This document shows positions 54,368-63,095 of a stretch of 64,000 nucleotides of DNA, piece after piece. Both the position numbers and the translations under genes were made by a program. Every line of letters begins with the position of its first letter. Position 1 is the stretch's first letter. The notes under the pieces were generated by a model. The model searched no databases and was not told the origin of the DNA. It was given only the letters and a program-made list of their open reading frames with translations. The stretch spans positions 62,001-126,000 of the forward strand of contig NZ_BAAAEN010000001.1 in NCBI RefSeq assembly GCF_039523035.1. The letters are read 5' to 3'. This stretch comes from Pigmentiphaga daeguensis (GTDB taxonomy: Bacteria; Pseudomonadota; Gammaproteobacteria; Burkholderiales; Burkholderiaceae_B).

Positions 54368-55467
54368 TGCGCGGCGATATCGACGACTACCGCGCGCTGT
54401 TCCTGCGGGGCACGCCCCTGATGGATACGCGCGCGCCCATCGAATTCCGCAAGGGCGCCTTTCCCGGGGCCGTCAACCTGCCGCTGATGACCGACATCGA
54501 GCGGCAGAAGGTCGGCACCTGCTACAAGCAGCAGGGCCAGGAGGCCGCGATCGCGCTGGGCCACCAACTGGTCCGGGGCCGCACCAAGGCTGAACGGATC
54601 GAGGCCTGGGCGGCCTTCGCCCGCGTGCATCCCGAGGGCAGCCTGTATTGCTTCCGCGGCGGCCTTCGTTCGCAAATCGTCCAGCAGTGGCTGCGGGACG
54701 AGGCGGGCATCGCCTATCCGCGCGTGGTGGGCGGCTACAAGGCCATGCGCGGTTTCCTGATGGACACGCTGGAACGGGCCGTGGCCGAGTGCGGCTTCAT
54801 CGTGCTGGGCGGCATGACGGGAACGGGCAAGACCGATGTGCTGCGGGCGCTGGACCATGCCCTGGACCTGGAGGGGCACGCCCATCACCGCGGATCGAGC
54901 TTCGGCAAGCATGCCACCGGGCAGCCGCCGCAGATTGGCTTCGAGAACGGCTTGGCGATCGACGTGCTCAGGAAGCGGGAAGCCGGCCATGCCCGTTTCG
55001 TGCTGGAGGACGAAAGCCATGCGATAGGCAGTTGCAGCGTGCCGTTCAGCCTTTTCCAGGGCATGCAGGAATATCCTGTGGTCTGGCTGGAGGACAGCCT
55101 GCAGAACCGTGTGGAGCGTATCCTGCGCGACTACGTGGTGGATCTGTGCGCCGAGTTCGTCGTCCTTCATGGCGAAGAAGCGGGCAGGGCGCTTTTCGGC
55201 CAGCGGCTGCGTGCAAGCCTGGACAATATCCGCAAGCGGCTGGGCGGCGAACGCCATCAGCGCCTGGCGGCGGTCATGGACGCCGCCCTGGCCGAGCAGG
55301 CGCGAGGGGGAAGTGTCGAACCGCACCGGGCCTGGATCGAGGAACTGCTGACCGGCTACTACGATCCCATGTACGTCTACCAGCGCAAGCTGAAGGCGGC
55401 ACGTATCGTGTTCACGGGAGACCAGCGCGCGGTGCTGGACTATCTGCGGGAGCACGCGCGGAAGTAG
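54367..55467 (+). CDS. mnmH: tRNA 2-selenouridine synthase
   Basis: A 366-residue enzyme that replaces sulphur by selenium at the wobble 2-thiouridine, through a geranylated intermediate. The N-terminal rhodanese domain has the active Cys95 in LYCFRGGLRSQ. The P-loop GGMTGTGKT lies near residue 150, followed by the C-terminal nucleotide-binding domain. Size matches E. coli SelU (364). The start overlaps the selD stop (TGATG). Confidence 0.95.
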   Translation: MRGDIDDYRALFLRGTPLMDTRAPIEFRKGAFPGAVNLPLMTDIERQKVGTCYKQQGQEAAIALGHQLVRGRTKAERIEAWAAFARVHPEGSLYCFRGGLRSQIVQQWLRDEAGIAYPRVVGGYKAMRGFLMDTLERAVAECGFIVLGGMTGTGKTDVLRALDHALDLEGHAHHRGSSFGKHATGQPPQIGFENGLAIDVLRKREAGHARFVLEDESHAIGSCSVPFSLFQGMQEYPVVWLEDSLQNRVERILRDYVVDLCAEFVVLHGEEAGRALFGQRLRASLDNIRKRLGGERHQRLAAVMDAALAEQARGGSVEPHRAWIEELLTGYYDPMYVYQRKLKAARIVFTGDQRAVLDYLREHARK

Positions 55468-55492
55468 TGGCCGTTGTCGTTCGGGAGCTGTG

Positions 55493-55870
55493 ATGCACAA
55501 GAGCCGATTGGGAAACATCGTCATCGACTGCAAGACCGGCGATCTGCTGTCGGAAGCGCGCTTCTGGAGCGCGGCGCTGGGGTATCCCTTGCCCGGGGAA
55601 ATCGATCCGGATGGCCGTTTCATCCAGCTCGTGACCAGGCCGGGGGAAGTTCAGGTCATCATCCAGAAGGTCGAGCACGAGGCGCGCGCCCATCTCGACA
55701 TCGAGACCGATGCGATCGAGGCGGAGGTGGCGCGCCTGGAACGACTCGGCGCCGTCCTCGTGTCGCGCAAGGAGGCCTGGGTGGTCATGCAGGCGCCCAG
55801 CGGACACCGGTTCTGCGTGGGCAAGCCCTACCGGGACGGGTTCGAGCGGTCGGCCAACGTCTGGGAATGA
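55493..55870 (+). CDS. VOC (glyoxalase-like) domain protein
   Basis: A 125-residue single-domain protein of the vicinal-oxygen-chelate fold (LSEARFWSAALGYPLP; HLDIETDAIEAEVARLERLGAVLV; VMQAPSGHRFCVGKP). The substrate cannot be named. It follows mnmH by 25 bp with a GGGAG site at the ATG. Confidence 0.82.
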   Translation: MHKSRLGNIVIDCKTGDLLSEARFWSAALGYPLPGEIDPDGRFIQLVTRPGEVQVIIQKVEHEARAHLDIETDAIEAEVARLERLGAVLVSRKEAWVVMQAPSGHRFCVGKPYRDGFERSANVWE

Positions 55871-55973
55871 CAGGGTGTGATGCCTAGGGTTTTCACTGAT
55901 GGGTCGTTCTGTCGATTTCCCGGTTTCCCGCTCGTCGTAGGCATGTAACCACCCTGACGAAAGGAGATTCACC

Positions 55974-56420
55974 ATGGCTACCGGAACCGTTCGACTCCAC
56001 CGCGTCCTGCGCGCCACCCCCGAGCGCGTCTATCGCGCCTTCGTCGAGCCCGACGCGCTGGCGAAGTGGCTGCCGCCGTATGGCTTCACCTGCCAGGTCC
56101 ATCACCTGGAAGCGAAGGTGGGCGGGACCTTCAAGATGTCCTTCCGCAACTTCACGACCGGCAACGCGCACTCCTTCGGCGGCGAGTACCAGGAATTGGT
56201 CCCGTTCCAGAAGATCCGCTACACCGACAAGTTCGACGATCCCAACCTGCCGGGCGAAATGGCGGTCACGGTCGTGCTCAGGCAGGTGGCATGCGGCACC
56301 GACCTGGACATCGAACAGGCCGGCATTCCCGAGGTCATTCCGACGGAGATGTGCTATCTCGGCTGGCAGGAGTCGCTGCTCCAGCTGGCCAAGCTGGTCG
56401 AACCGGAAATCCCGGACTGA
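55974..56420 (+). CDS. SRPBCC/AHSA1-family protein
   Basis: A 148-residue protein with the START-like SRPBCC fold (VRLHRVLRATPERVYRAFVEPDALAKWLPP; GGTFKMSFRNFTTGNAHSFGGEYQEL; GWQESLLQLAKLVEPEI). Such proteins bind hydrophobic ligands; no specific function is evident. A good AAAGGAG site lies before the ATG. It converges with the hydrolase gene. Confidence 0.85.
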   Translation: MATGTVRLHRVLRATPERVYRAFVEPDALAKWLPPYGFTCQVHHLEAKVGGTFKMSFRNFTTGNAHSFGGEYQELVPFQKIRYTDKFDDPNLPGEMAVTVVLRQVACGTDLDIEQAGIPEVIPTEMCYLGWQESLLQLAKLVEPEIPD

Positions 56421-56481
56421 GCCCCTCCTTTTAGCGTGAACAGACCCCAGGCGCCGGCGGGCCTTCGGACCAACGCCCCGG

Positions 56482-57807
56482 TCAGCGCGAACCCATCAGG
56501 TGCAGCGCCAGCGCATGGTAGGCGGGCAGCGAGGTCGGGTCGTTGGCGGCGTTGCTCGCCACCGGATGCGAGGCGAAGCGCGCGATCACCATTTCCGCCT
56601 TGGGGTCGACATATATCGCCTGGCCATGCACGCCGCGCGCGGTGAAGGCGCCGTGCGCGTTGTGCGTGACCCACCACATGTCGCGGTAGGTCCAGCCCGC
56701 CAGCAGCGCGTAGCCGGCGCGGGCGAAGTCCGCCGGGTCGCCGCCGCGCCGGATGTCGGCCACCGCGGCGGGCGGCAGGATCTGCCGGCCGTTGAAGAAG
56801 CCATCGTTCCGGATCATCTCGCCGAAGCGAGCCAGGTCGCGCAGGCCCGTGTTCAGGCCTCCGCCGGCGAACGGCGTGCCGGTCGAGTCGACCGTCATGT
56901 AGGCATCCTGCTCGGCGCCCAGCCGGCTCCATATGCGTTCGGACAGCAGTTGCGCCACCGGCTTGCCGCTGGCACGGGCCAGCACCCAGCCCAGCGCGTC
57001 GGTGTTGGCCGTGCGGTAATGGAAGGCCTCGCCGTGCTTGCCTTCCGGCTTCACCGTTTGCAGGAATTCGTAGTAGCTGCGCGGCCCGGTGTAGTCACCG
57101 GGCTTGGGCAGCGGATTGCCGGCGGCCGCGTGGGCCCAGACCTCGGCGTCGGGATCGGCATAGTCTTCGCTGAAGCGGATGCCGGTCGTCATGTCCATGA
57201 CCTGGCGCACCGTCGCATCGCCGAAGGCGGACGATGCGAGTTCCGGCACGTACTCGGCCACCCTGCGCGACGGATCCAGCGTGCCTTCGGCCGCCAGCAT
57301 GGCGGCCAGCGTGCCGATGAAGGACTTGGTCACCGACATCGCGCCGTGCTGGCCTTGCTGGTCGAGCACGCCGAAGTAGCGTTCGTAGACGATGCGCCCC
57401 TTGTGCAGCACGACGATGCCGTCGGTATAGTTGGCCTTCAGCGAGGCCTGCCAGGTCATGGTCCGGTCCGACCCCAGAGGCTGGAAGACCAGGCCGTCGA
57501 TGTCGCCGCGCAGCGCGCGCGGCAGAGGGGCGGGGGCGCCCAGGCCGCGCGAGACGTTCACCGTGGGCATCAGCTGGCGGAAGTGGGAGACGCTCCAGCG
57601 CATCGCGGGGAAGCGAAAGTACGAGCCGTCGTCGAACCGCAGGATGCGGTCCGGTGGCGGCGGAGAGCCGACCATCCAGCCGAGTCTGGCGGGATCGCTG
57701 GCATCGGCGTCGGGATAGCCGGCGGGGTCCTGGGGTGCAGCCGCGAATGTGGCGCCGGCCAGGAACACCGACAGGAGAAAGGCCAGGTGACGCTGCGCGG
57801 GGACCAT
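56482..57807 (-). CDS. Exported serine hydrolase, beta-lactamase/esterase class C fold
   Basis: A 441-residue protein with signal peptide (RHLAFLLSVFLAGATFAAA). The catalytic S-x-x-K is in GAMSVTKSFIGTL and the Tyr motif is FHYRTANTDALGW. It resembles 6-aminohexanoate-dimer hydrolase and related esterases or D-amino-acid hydrolases more than true AmpC. The ATG at 57807 follows AAGGAG; the open frame farther upstream is not coding. Confidence 0.88.
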   Translation of the reverse strand: MVPAQRHLAFLLSVFLAGATFAAAPQDPAGYPDADASDPARLGWMVGSPPPPDRILRFDDGSYFRFPAMRWSVSHFRQLMPTVNVSRGLGAPAPLPRALRGDIDGLVFQPLGSDRTMTWQASLKANYTDGIVVLHKGRIVYERYFGVLDQQGQHGAMSVTKSFIGTLAAMLAAEGTLDPSRRVAEYVPELASSAFGDATVRQVMDMTTGIRFSEDYADPDAEVWAHAAAGNPLPKPGDYTGPRSYYEFLQTVKPEGKHGEAFHYRTANTDALGWVLARASGKPVAQLLSERIWSRLGAEQDAYMTVDSTGTPFAGGGLNTGLRDLARFGEMIRNDGFFNGRQILPPAAVADIRRGGDPADFARAGYALLAGWTYRDMWWVTHNAHGAFTARGVHGQAIYVDPKAEMVIARFASHPVASNAANDPTSLPAYHALALHLMGSR

Positions 57808-57890
57808 GGATACTCCTTGCGGTACGTTCAAGCGCCTCTTCCGGCGATCCTTCCGCTTTGCGGCGCATCCCTGCTCGATGGATCGGGGGA

Positions 57891-59420
57891 TCAGTCCTCG
57901 GGCCGCAGGTGCGGGAACAGGATCACGTCGCGGATGCTGGGGCTGTCGGTCAGCAGCATCACCAGGCGGTCGATCCCGATGCCGCAGCCGGCGGTCGGAG
58001 GCATGCCGTACTCCAGCGCGCGGATGTAGTCCGCGTCGTAGTACATGGCTTCCTCGTCGCCGGCATCCTTGGCTTCGACCTGCTTGCGGAACCGCTCCGC
58101 CTGGTCCTCGGCGTCGTTCAGCTCGGAGAATCCGTTGGCGATCTCGCGGCCGACCATGAACAGCTCGAAGCGTTCGGTGATGCCGGGGCGCGTGTCCGAG
58201 CCGCGCGCCAGGGGCGACACTTCCACCGGGTAGTCGATGATGTAGGTCGGCTGCCACAGCTTGGCTTCCGCCGTTTCCTCGAACAGCGCCAGTTGCAGCG
58301 CGCCCAGGCCGGCGCGCGCCAGTTGCGGGCCGTCCACGTGGGCACCCAGCCGCTTGAGTTCGGCGCGCACGAAGGCTTCGTCGTTCAGTTGCTCGTCGGT
58401 GTAGCCGGGATCGGCGTACTTGTGGATGGCCTCGGTGATGGTCAGCCGGTCGAAGGGCCTGGACACGTCCACCTCGCGGCCCTGGTAGGTCACCTTGGCG
58501 CTGCCCGTGGCGTCGATGGCGGCCTGGCGGATGAGCTGCTCGGTGAAGTCCATCAGCCAGCGGTAGTCGCCGTAGGCCGCGTAGAACTCCATCATGGTGA
58601 ATTCGGGATTGTGCCGGGGGCTGACGCCTTCGTTGCGGAAGTTGCGGTTCAGCTCGAACACGCGCTCGAAGCCGCCCACGATCAGGCGCTTCAGGTAGAG
58701 CTCGGGCGCGATGCGCAGGTACATGGGCATGTCCAGCGCATTGTGGTGGGTCGTGAAGGGCTTGGCCGCGGCGCCGCCCGGGATGGCGTGCAGCATGGGG
58801 GTTTCCACTTCCAGGAAACCGGCTTCGGTCATCAGGCGGCGAATGGAGGCGATGGCGCGGCTGCGTGCCACGAAGGTGTTGCGGGTCGACTCGGTCATGA
58901 CGAGATCGACGTAGCGCTGGCGATAGCGCATCTCCTGGTCGGAGATGCCGTGGAACTTGTCGGGCAGGGGGCGCAGCGACTTGGTCAGCAGCCGCACCTC
59001 GGTGGCCTGGATCGACAGTTCGCCCTTGTTGGTCTTGAAGACCTTGCCGCGCACGCCCAGGATGTCGCCGATGTCCCAGTGCTTGAAGGCGTCGTAGACC
59101 TGGTCGCCGACCAGTTCCTTGCTCAGGTAGATCTGGATGCGGCCGGTCGAGTCCTGCAGGGTGGCGAAGCTGGCCTTGCCCATCACGCGCTTGAGCATCA
59201 TGCGGCCGGCGACGCTGGCGGGAATGTCGGCCGCGTCCAGCGCTTCCTTCTCGGTGCCGTCGTGTGCCGCGTGCAGCGCGGCGGCGCGGTCGGCGGGCAC
59301 GAAGTCGTTGGGGAAGGCCGGCCCGGCTTCGCGCAGGCGGGCGAGCTTGGCGCGCCGTTCGGCGATGATCTGGTTTTCGTCTTGCGCGGGTTCGTTGGCG
59401 GTGGGCCGGTTGTCGGTCAT
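57891..59420 (-). CDS. lysS: Lysine--tRNA ligase, class II
   Basis: A 509-residue enzyme that charges tRNA-Lys. The OB anticodon-binding domain (to about 180) precedes the class II core: motif 1 region SIRRLMTEAGFLEVETPML, motif 2 FRNEGVSPRHNPEFT, motif 3 GIGIDRLVMLL. Position next to prfB is the common arrangement, here with an SDR gene between. Confidence 0.97.
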   Translation of the reverse strand: MTDNRPTANEPAQDENQIIAERRAKLARLREAGPAFPNDFVPADRAAALHAAHDGTEKEALDAADIPASVAGRMMLKRVMGKASFATLQDSTGRIQIYLSKELVGDQVYDAFKHWDIGDILGVRGKVFKTNKGELSIQATEVRLLTKSLRPLPDKFHGISDQEMRYRQRYVDLVMTESTRNTFVARSRAIASIRRLMTEAGFLEVETPMLHAIPGGAAAKPFTTHHNALDMPMYLRIAPELYLKRLIVGGFERVFELNRNFRNEGVSPRHNPEFTMMEFYAAYGDYRWLMDFTEQLIRQAAIDATGSAKVTYQGREVDVSRPFDRLTITEAIHKYADPGYTDEQLNDEAFVRAELKRLGAHVDGPQLARAGLGALQLALFEETAEAKLWQPTYIIDYPVEVSPLARGSDTRPGITERFELFMVGREIANGFSELNDAEDQAERFRKQVEAKDAGDEEAMYYDADYIRALEYGMPPTAGCGIGIDRLVMLLTDSPSIRDVILFPHLRPED

Positions 59421-59433
59421 GATGGCTATCGGG

Positions 59434-60180
59434 TCAGTAATGTCGGATGTCGTCGATGTCGGCGTGGCCGAAGTCGTCGCGTTCCAGGTAGTCGAGGATG
59501 CGGGTCGCCACGTCGGCGGGGGCGGCCAGGCGGCCGCCGCGATGGAGTTCCTTGAAGTCTTCCACGGCGGGGAAGGCGTCGGGCAGCGTGGCGCGGATGC
59601 GGGCCTGCATGGGCGTGTCGATCACGCCGGGGGCCAGCGCGGCGATGCGCAGTCCCGAGCCCCGCTGTTCCAGCTTCACCGTGCGCGTGTACATGTCCAG
59701 CGCGGTCTTGGTGGCGCAGTACACGCTCCAGCCCGGCATGGGCCGCTGCCCCGCGCCGGACGAGATGTTCAGCACGCGGCGGTCCGCCTGCGCGGGCGCG
59801 GCCGCCAGGAAGGCCGCCGTCAGCAGCATGGCGGCGGCCACGTTCACATGCAGCGCATGCGCGACCGATGCGGCGTCCAGCGTGGCGGCCTGGGCGATGG
59901 GTTCGACCGTGCCGGCGTTGTTGATCAGCCGGTAGCGGGCGGCGCCCGCCGGCAGGTCGGCGAACAGGCCCCGGGCCACGGTTTCCGTCTGTGCCGGATC
60001 GGACAGGTCCACCGCATAGTGCCGGTGCTGGCATCCGCTGCGGCGCGCCTGCTGCGCCAGCAACGGATGCGCGCCGCGCGACAGCGTGACCAGCAGCGTG
60101 CCCGGCCGGCAGGCGGCCAGGGCCAGCGCGGCCCCCAGGCCGCGCGAGGCACCGCTCAGTATCACGATGGCATCGCTCAT
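59434..60180 (-). CDS. SDR-family oxidoreductase
   Basis: A 248-residue Rossmann-fold protein. The cofactor motif is VILSGASRGLGAALALAAC, the catalytic YxxxK is in WSVYCATKTALDMY with Ser upstream in LNISSGAGQRPM, and NNAG is present. Likely NAD(P)-dependent dehydrogenase of unknown substrate. It lies between prfB and lysS on the same strand (18 and 13 bp), so it is co-transcribed with translation genes. Confidence 0.9.
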   Translation of the reverse strand: MSDAIVILSGASRGLGAALALAACRPGTLLVTLSRGAHPLLAQQARRSGCQHRHYAVDLSDPAQTETVARGLFADLPAGAARYRLINNAGTVEPIAQAATLDAASVAHALHVNVAAAMLLTAAFLAAAPAQADRRVLNISSGAGQRPMPGWSVYCATKTALDMYTRTVKLEQRGSGLRIAALAPGVIDTPMQARIRATLPDAFPAVEDFKELHRGGRLAAPADVATRILDYLERDDFGHADIDDIRHY

Positions 60181-60198
60181 GTCGCGTTCCGGCGCCGC

Positions 60199-61303
60199 TC
60201 AGACGCCCTGTTTCAGGCTGGCTTCGATGAAGGGATCGAGATCGCCGTCCAGCACCTTCTGGGTGTTGGAGATTTCGACGTTGGTGCGCAGGTCCTTGAT
60301 GCGGCTCTGGTCCAGCACGTACGAACGGATCTGGTGGCCCCAGCCCACGTCGGTCTTGGAGTCCTCCAGCTTCTGCTGCTCGGCCATGCGCTTGCGCATT
60401 TCCAGTTCGAACAGCTTGGACTTCAGCATCTGCATCGCCTCGGCGCGGTTGCGGTGCTGCGAACGATCGTTCTGGCACTGCACGACGATGCCCGTGGGGA
60501 TGTGGGTCATCCGCACCGCGGAGTCGGTCTTGTTGATGTGCTGGCCACCCGCGCCGGAGGCGCGGAAGGTGTCCACGCGGATGTCGGCCGGATTGACCTC
60601 GACCTCGAAGGAGTCGTCGACTTCCGGGTAGACGAACACGCTGGCGAACGAGGTGTGGCGGCCGCCGGACGAATCGAAGGGGCTCTTGCGGACCAGGCGG
60701 TGCACGCCGGTCTCGGTGCGCAGGTAGCCGAAGGCGTATTCGCCCTCGATCTTGATGGTGGCGGACTTGATGCCGGCCACTTCGCCCTCGGACTCTTCCA
60801 TGAGCTCGGCCTTGAAGCCCTTGCGCTCGGCGTACTTCAGGTACTGCCGCAGCAGCATGGAGGCCCAGTCCTGCGCCTCGGTGCCGCCGGCGCCGGCCTG
60901 GATGTCCAGGAAGCAGTTGAGCGGATCGGCCGGGTTGGCGAACATGCGGCGGAATTCCAGCCCGCCCACTTTTTCCTCCAGGCCCTGGGCATCGCCGATG
61001 ATGGATTCCAGCGTGGCGTCGTCGTTGTCGGCGGCGGCCATCTCGAACAGCTCGGTGGCGTCGCGCAGGCCCGAATCGATCTCGTTGATGGTCAATACGA
61101 CCGTTTCCAGGGCCTTCTTCTCGCGGCCCAGGTCCTGGGCGTGCTTGGGGTCGTTCCAGACGTCGGGGTTTTCCAGCTCGGCGTTCACGACCTGCAGGCG
61201 TTCATCCTTGACATCGTAGTCAAAGATACCTCCGTAGATCCTGGGTGCGCGCAGCCAGGTCCTGCAGTTGGGCTTCGAGTTGGTTGAGGCGTTCTGCTTC
61301 CAT
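60199..61303 (-). CDS. prfB: Peptide chain release factor 2, with programmed +1 frameshift
   Basis: Release factor for UGA and UAA, read in two frames. Frame 1 starts at ATG 61303 and reaches an in-frame UGA at 61222-61220 after 27 codons. The slippery CTT-TGA-C and an upstream GGAGG (61219-61233 region) are present, so ribosomes shift +1 into the main frame. The SPF codon-recognition motif (SPFDSSGGRHTSF) and the catalytic GGQ (GAGGQHINKTDSAVR) are intact. The main frame alone would wrongly start at 61188. Confidence 0.96.
61219..61233 (-). promoter_or_regulatory. prfB: prfB programmed +1 frameshift site
   Basis: The minus strand reads GGAGGTATCTTTGAC: an internal Shine-Dalgarno sequence, the slippery CTT codon and the UGA-C stop. 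This is the classic autoregulatory site: low RF2 leaves the UGA unread and lets the shift happen. Confidence 0.95.
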
Positions 61304-61382
61304 GCTGAATTCCAGGTGATTTTTCGCGTAACCCGCTATTTTAGCGTAGGCCGGACGCCCTTCGGCGGGGTGCGCCCGGCGT

Positions 61383-63095
61383 TCAGCGCGCCGTGTCCTG
61401 GCCGTGCTCGATCACCAGTTGCACGGACACCATGCCGTTCCAGTTGTTCAGCGCCAGGCGGTAGGCCAGGTCCACGGCGGGCGGCAGGGCGTCGGCGTGG
61501 CCGAACCAGATCGCGTCGAAGCGCTGGCCACCGCGTTCCAGCGCCAGCTTCAGGTGCTTTTCGCCCACCACCCGCTGGTTGCGGACGATGAAGGCGTCGA
61601 CGAAGACGGGCGCCGGGAACCCGGAGCCCCAGACCTGCTGGTCGAGCAGGGTGGCGACCTCGGCATTGGCGTAGTCGGCCTCCAGCGAACCGTCGGTTTC
61701 CAGCGCCGGCTCGAAACGGCTGCGGCCCGTCAGTTCGCGCACGGCGGCGTCGAAGGCCGGCGCGAATGCCGCGAAGTCGGCCTCGTGCAGGGTCAGGCCG
61801 GCGGCCATGGCATGGCCGCCGAACTTGCGGATCAGGCTGGGGTAGCGCTTGGAGACGAGATCCAGCGCGTCGCGCAGGTGCACGTCGGGCACCGACCGGC
61901 CCGAGCCGCGCAGTTCGCCGTCGCCCGCGGGCGCGAAGGCCAGCGTCGGGCACCAGAAACGGTCCTTCAGGCGCGACGCCACCAGGCCCACCACGCCCTG
62001 GTGCCACGAGGCATCGAACACGCACAGGCTGGCGGCCGAGGCCGCGGGCAGCGCGTCCAGCGAGGCCAGCGCCTGGTCGCGCATGCCGGCCTCGATCTCG
62101 CGGCGTTCGCGGTTCATGGTGTCCAGCTCGCGCGCCAGTTTCAGGGCTTCGTCCTCGTCGTCGGTGACCAGGCAGCGTATGCCCAGGCTCATGTCGGCCA
62201 GGCGGCCGGCGGCATTGATGCGGGGGCCCAGGGCGAAGCCCAGGTCGAAGGTGCTGGCCTCGCGGGCCTGGCGGCCGCTTACCGCGAACAACGCGCGCAG
62301 GCCCGGCTGCATGCGGCCGGCGCGTATGCGCTTCAGGCCCTGCGCCACCAGCAGGCGGTTGTTGGCGTCCAGCCGGACCACGTCGGCCACGGTGCCCAGG
62401 GCCACGAGGTCGGTCAGGGCATCCAGCCTGGGGCCGCTGTCCCCGCCGAAGGCGCCGCGCTGGCGCAATTCCGCGCGCAGTGCCAGCAGCAGGTAGAAGA
62501 TGACGCCGACCCCCGCCAGGTGCTTGGACGGGAAGCCGCAGCCGGGCTGGTTGGGGTTGACGATGGCCAGGGCCTCGGGCAGGACGTCGCCGGGCAGGTG
62601 GTGGTCGGTGATCAACACCTGCATGCCGGCGTCGCGGGCCGCCGCCACGCCGTCGATGCTGGCGATGCCGTTGTCGACGGTGATCAGGATGTCGGGCTTG
62701 CCGCCCGGGTGGGCGCAGGCCAGGTCGACCACCGCGGGCGACAGGCCGTAGCCGGTCTCGAAGCGGTTGGGCACCAGGAAGTCCACCACGGCGCCCATGG
62801 CGCGCAGGCCGCGCAGGCCGACGGCGCAGGCGGTGGCGCCGTCGCAGTCGTAGTCGGCCACGATCAGCAGCCGCTTGCGCGCGGCGATGGCATCGGCCAG
62901 CAGCGCGGCGGCGCGGCCGGCGTGGGTCAGCAGCGAGGGGGCCAGCATGGCCTGCCAGTCGGGCGCGGTTTCCTGCGGCGCGGCCACGCCGCGCGCCGCC
63001 CACAGGCGGGCCAGGAGGGGATGGATGCCGGCCTGTTCCAGGCGGCGCCGGGCCGCCGGGTCGGGCTGACGGGTCAGGATTCTTGGGGCAACCAC
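61383..63095 (-). CDS. recJ: Single-stranded-DNA-specific exonuclease RecJ
   Basis: A 570-residue 5'-3' exonuclease for recombination and mismatch repair. DHH motifs are intact: LLIVADYDCDGATA and LITDHHLPG, followed by the DHHA1 part (FGGHAMAAGLTL). GTG at 63095 is chosen because it gives the usual ILTRQPDP N-terminus; the longer frame to 63962 belongs to no gene and overlaps the next one. It overlaps the upstream gene by 22 bp, so the two are coupled. Confidence 0.94.
   Translation of the reverse strand: MVAPRILTRQPDPAARRRLEQAGIHPLLARLWAARGVAAPQETAPDWQAMLAPSLLTHAGRAAALLADAIAARKRLLIVADYDCDGATACAVGLRGLRAMGAVVDFLVPNRFETGYGLSPAVVDLACAHPGGKPDILITVDNGIASIDGVAAARDAGMQVLITDHHLPGDVLPEALAIVNPNQPGCGFPSKHLAGVGVIFYLLLALRAELRQRGAFGGDSGPRLDALTDLVALGTVADVVRLDANNRLLVAQGLKRIRAGRMQPGLRALFAVSGRQAREASTFDLGFALGPRINAAGRLADMSLGIRCLVTDDEDEALKLARELDTMNRERREIEAGMRDQALASLDALPAASAASLCVFDASWHQGVVGLVASRLKDRFWCPTLAFAPAGDGELRGSGRSVPDVHLRDALDLVSKRYPSLIRKFGGHAMAAGLTLHEADFAAFAPAFDAAVRELTGRSRFEPALETDGSLEADYANAEVATLLDQQVWGSGFPAPVFVDAFIVRNQRVVGEKHLKLALERGGQRFDAIWFGHADALPPAVDLAYRLALNNWNGMVSVQLVIEHGQDTAR

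Noticed and set aside
56482..58257. 591-codon version of the serine hydrolase.
   Set aside because: The first 150 codons lie across the lysS 3' end and have no signal peptide; the ATG at 57807 with AAGGAG and a clear signal sequence is the start.
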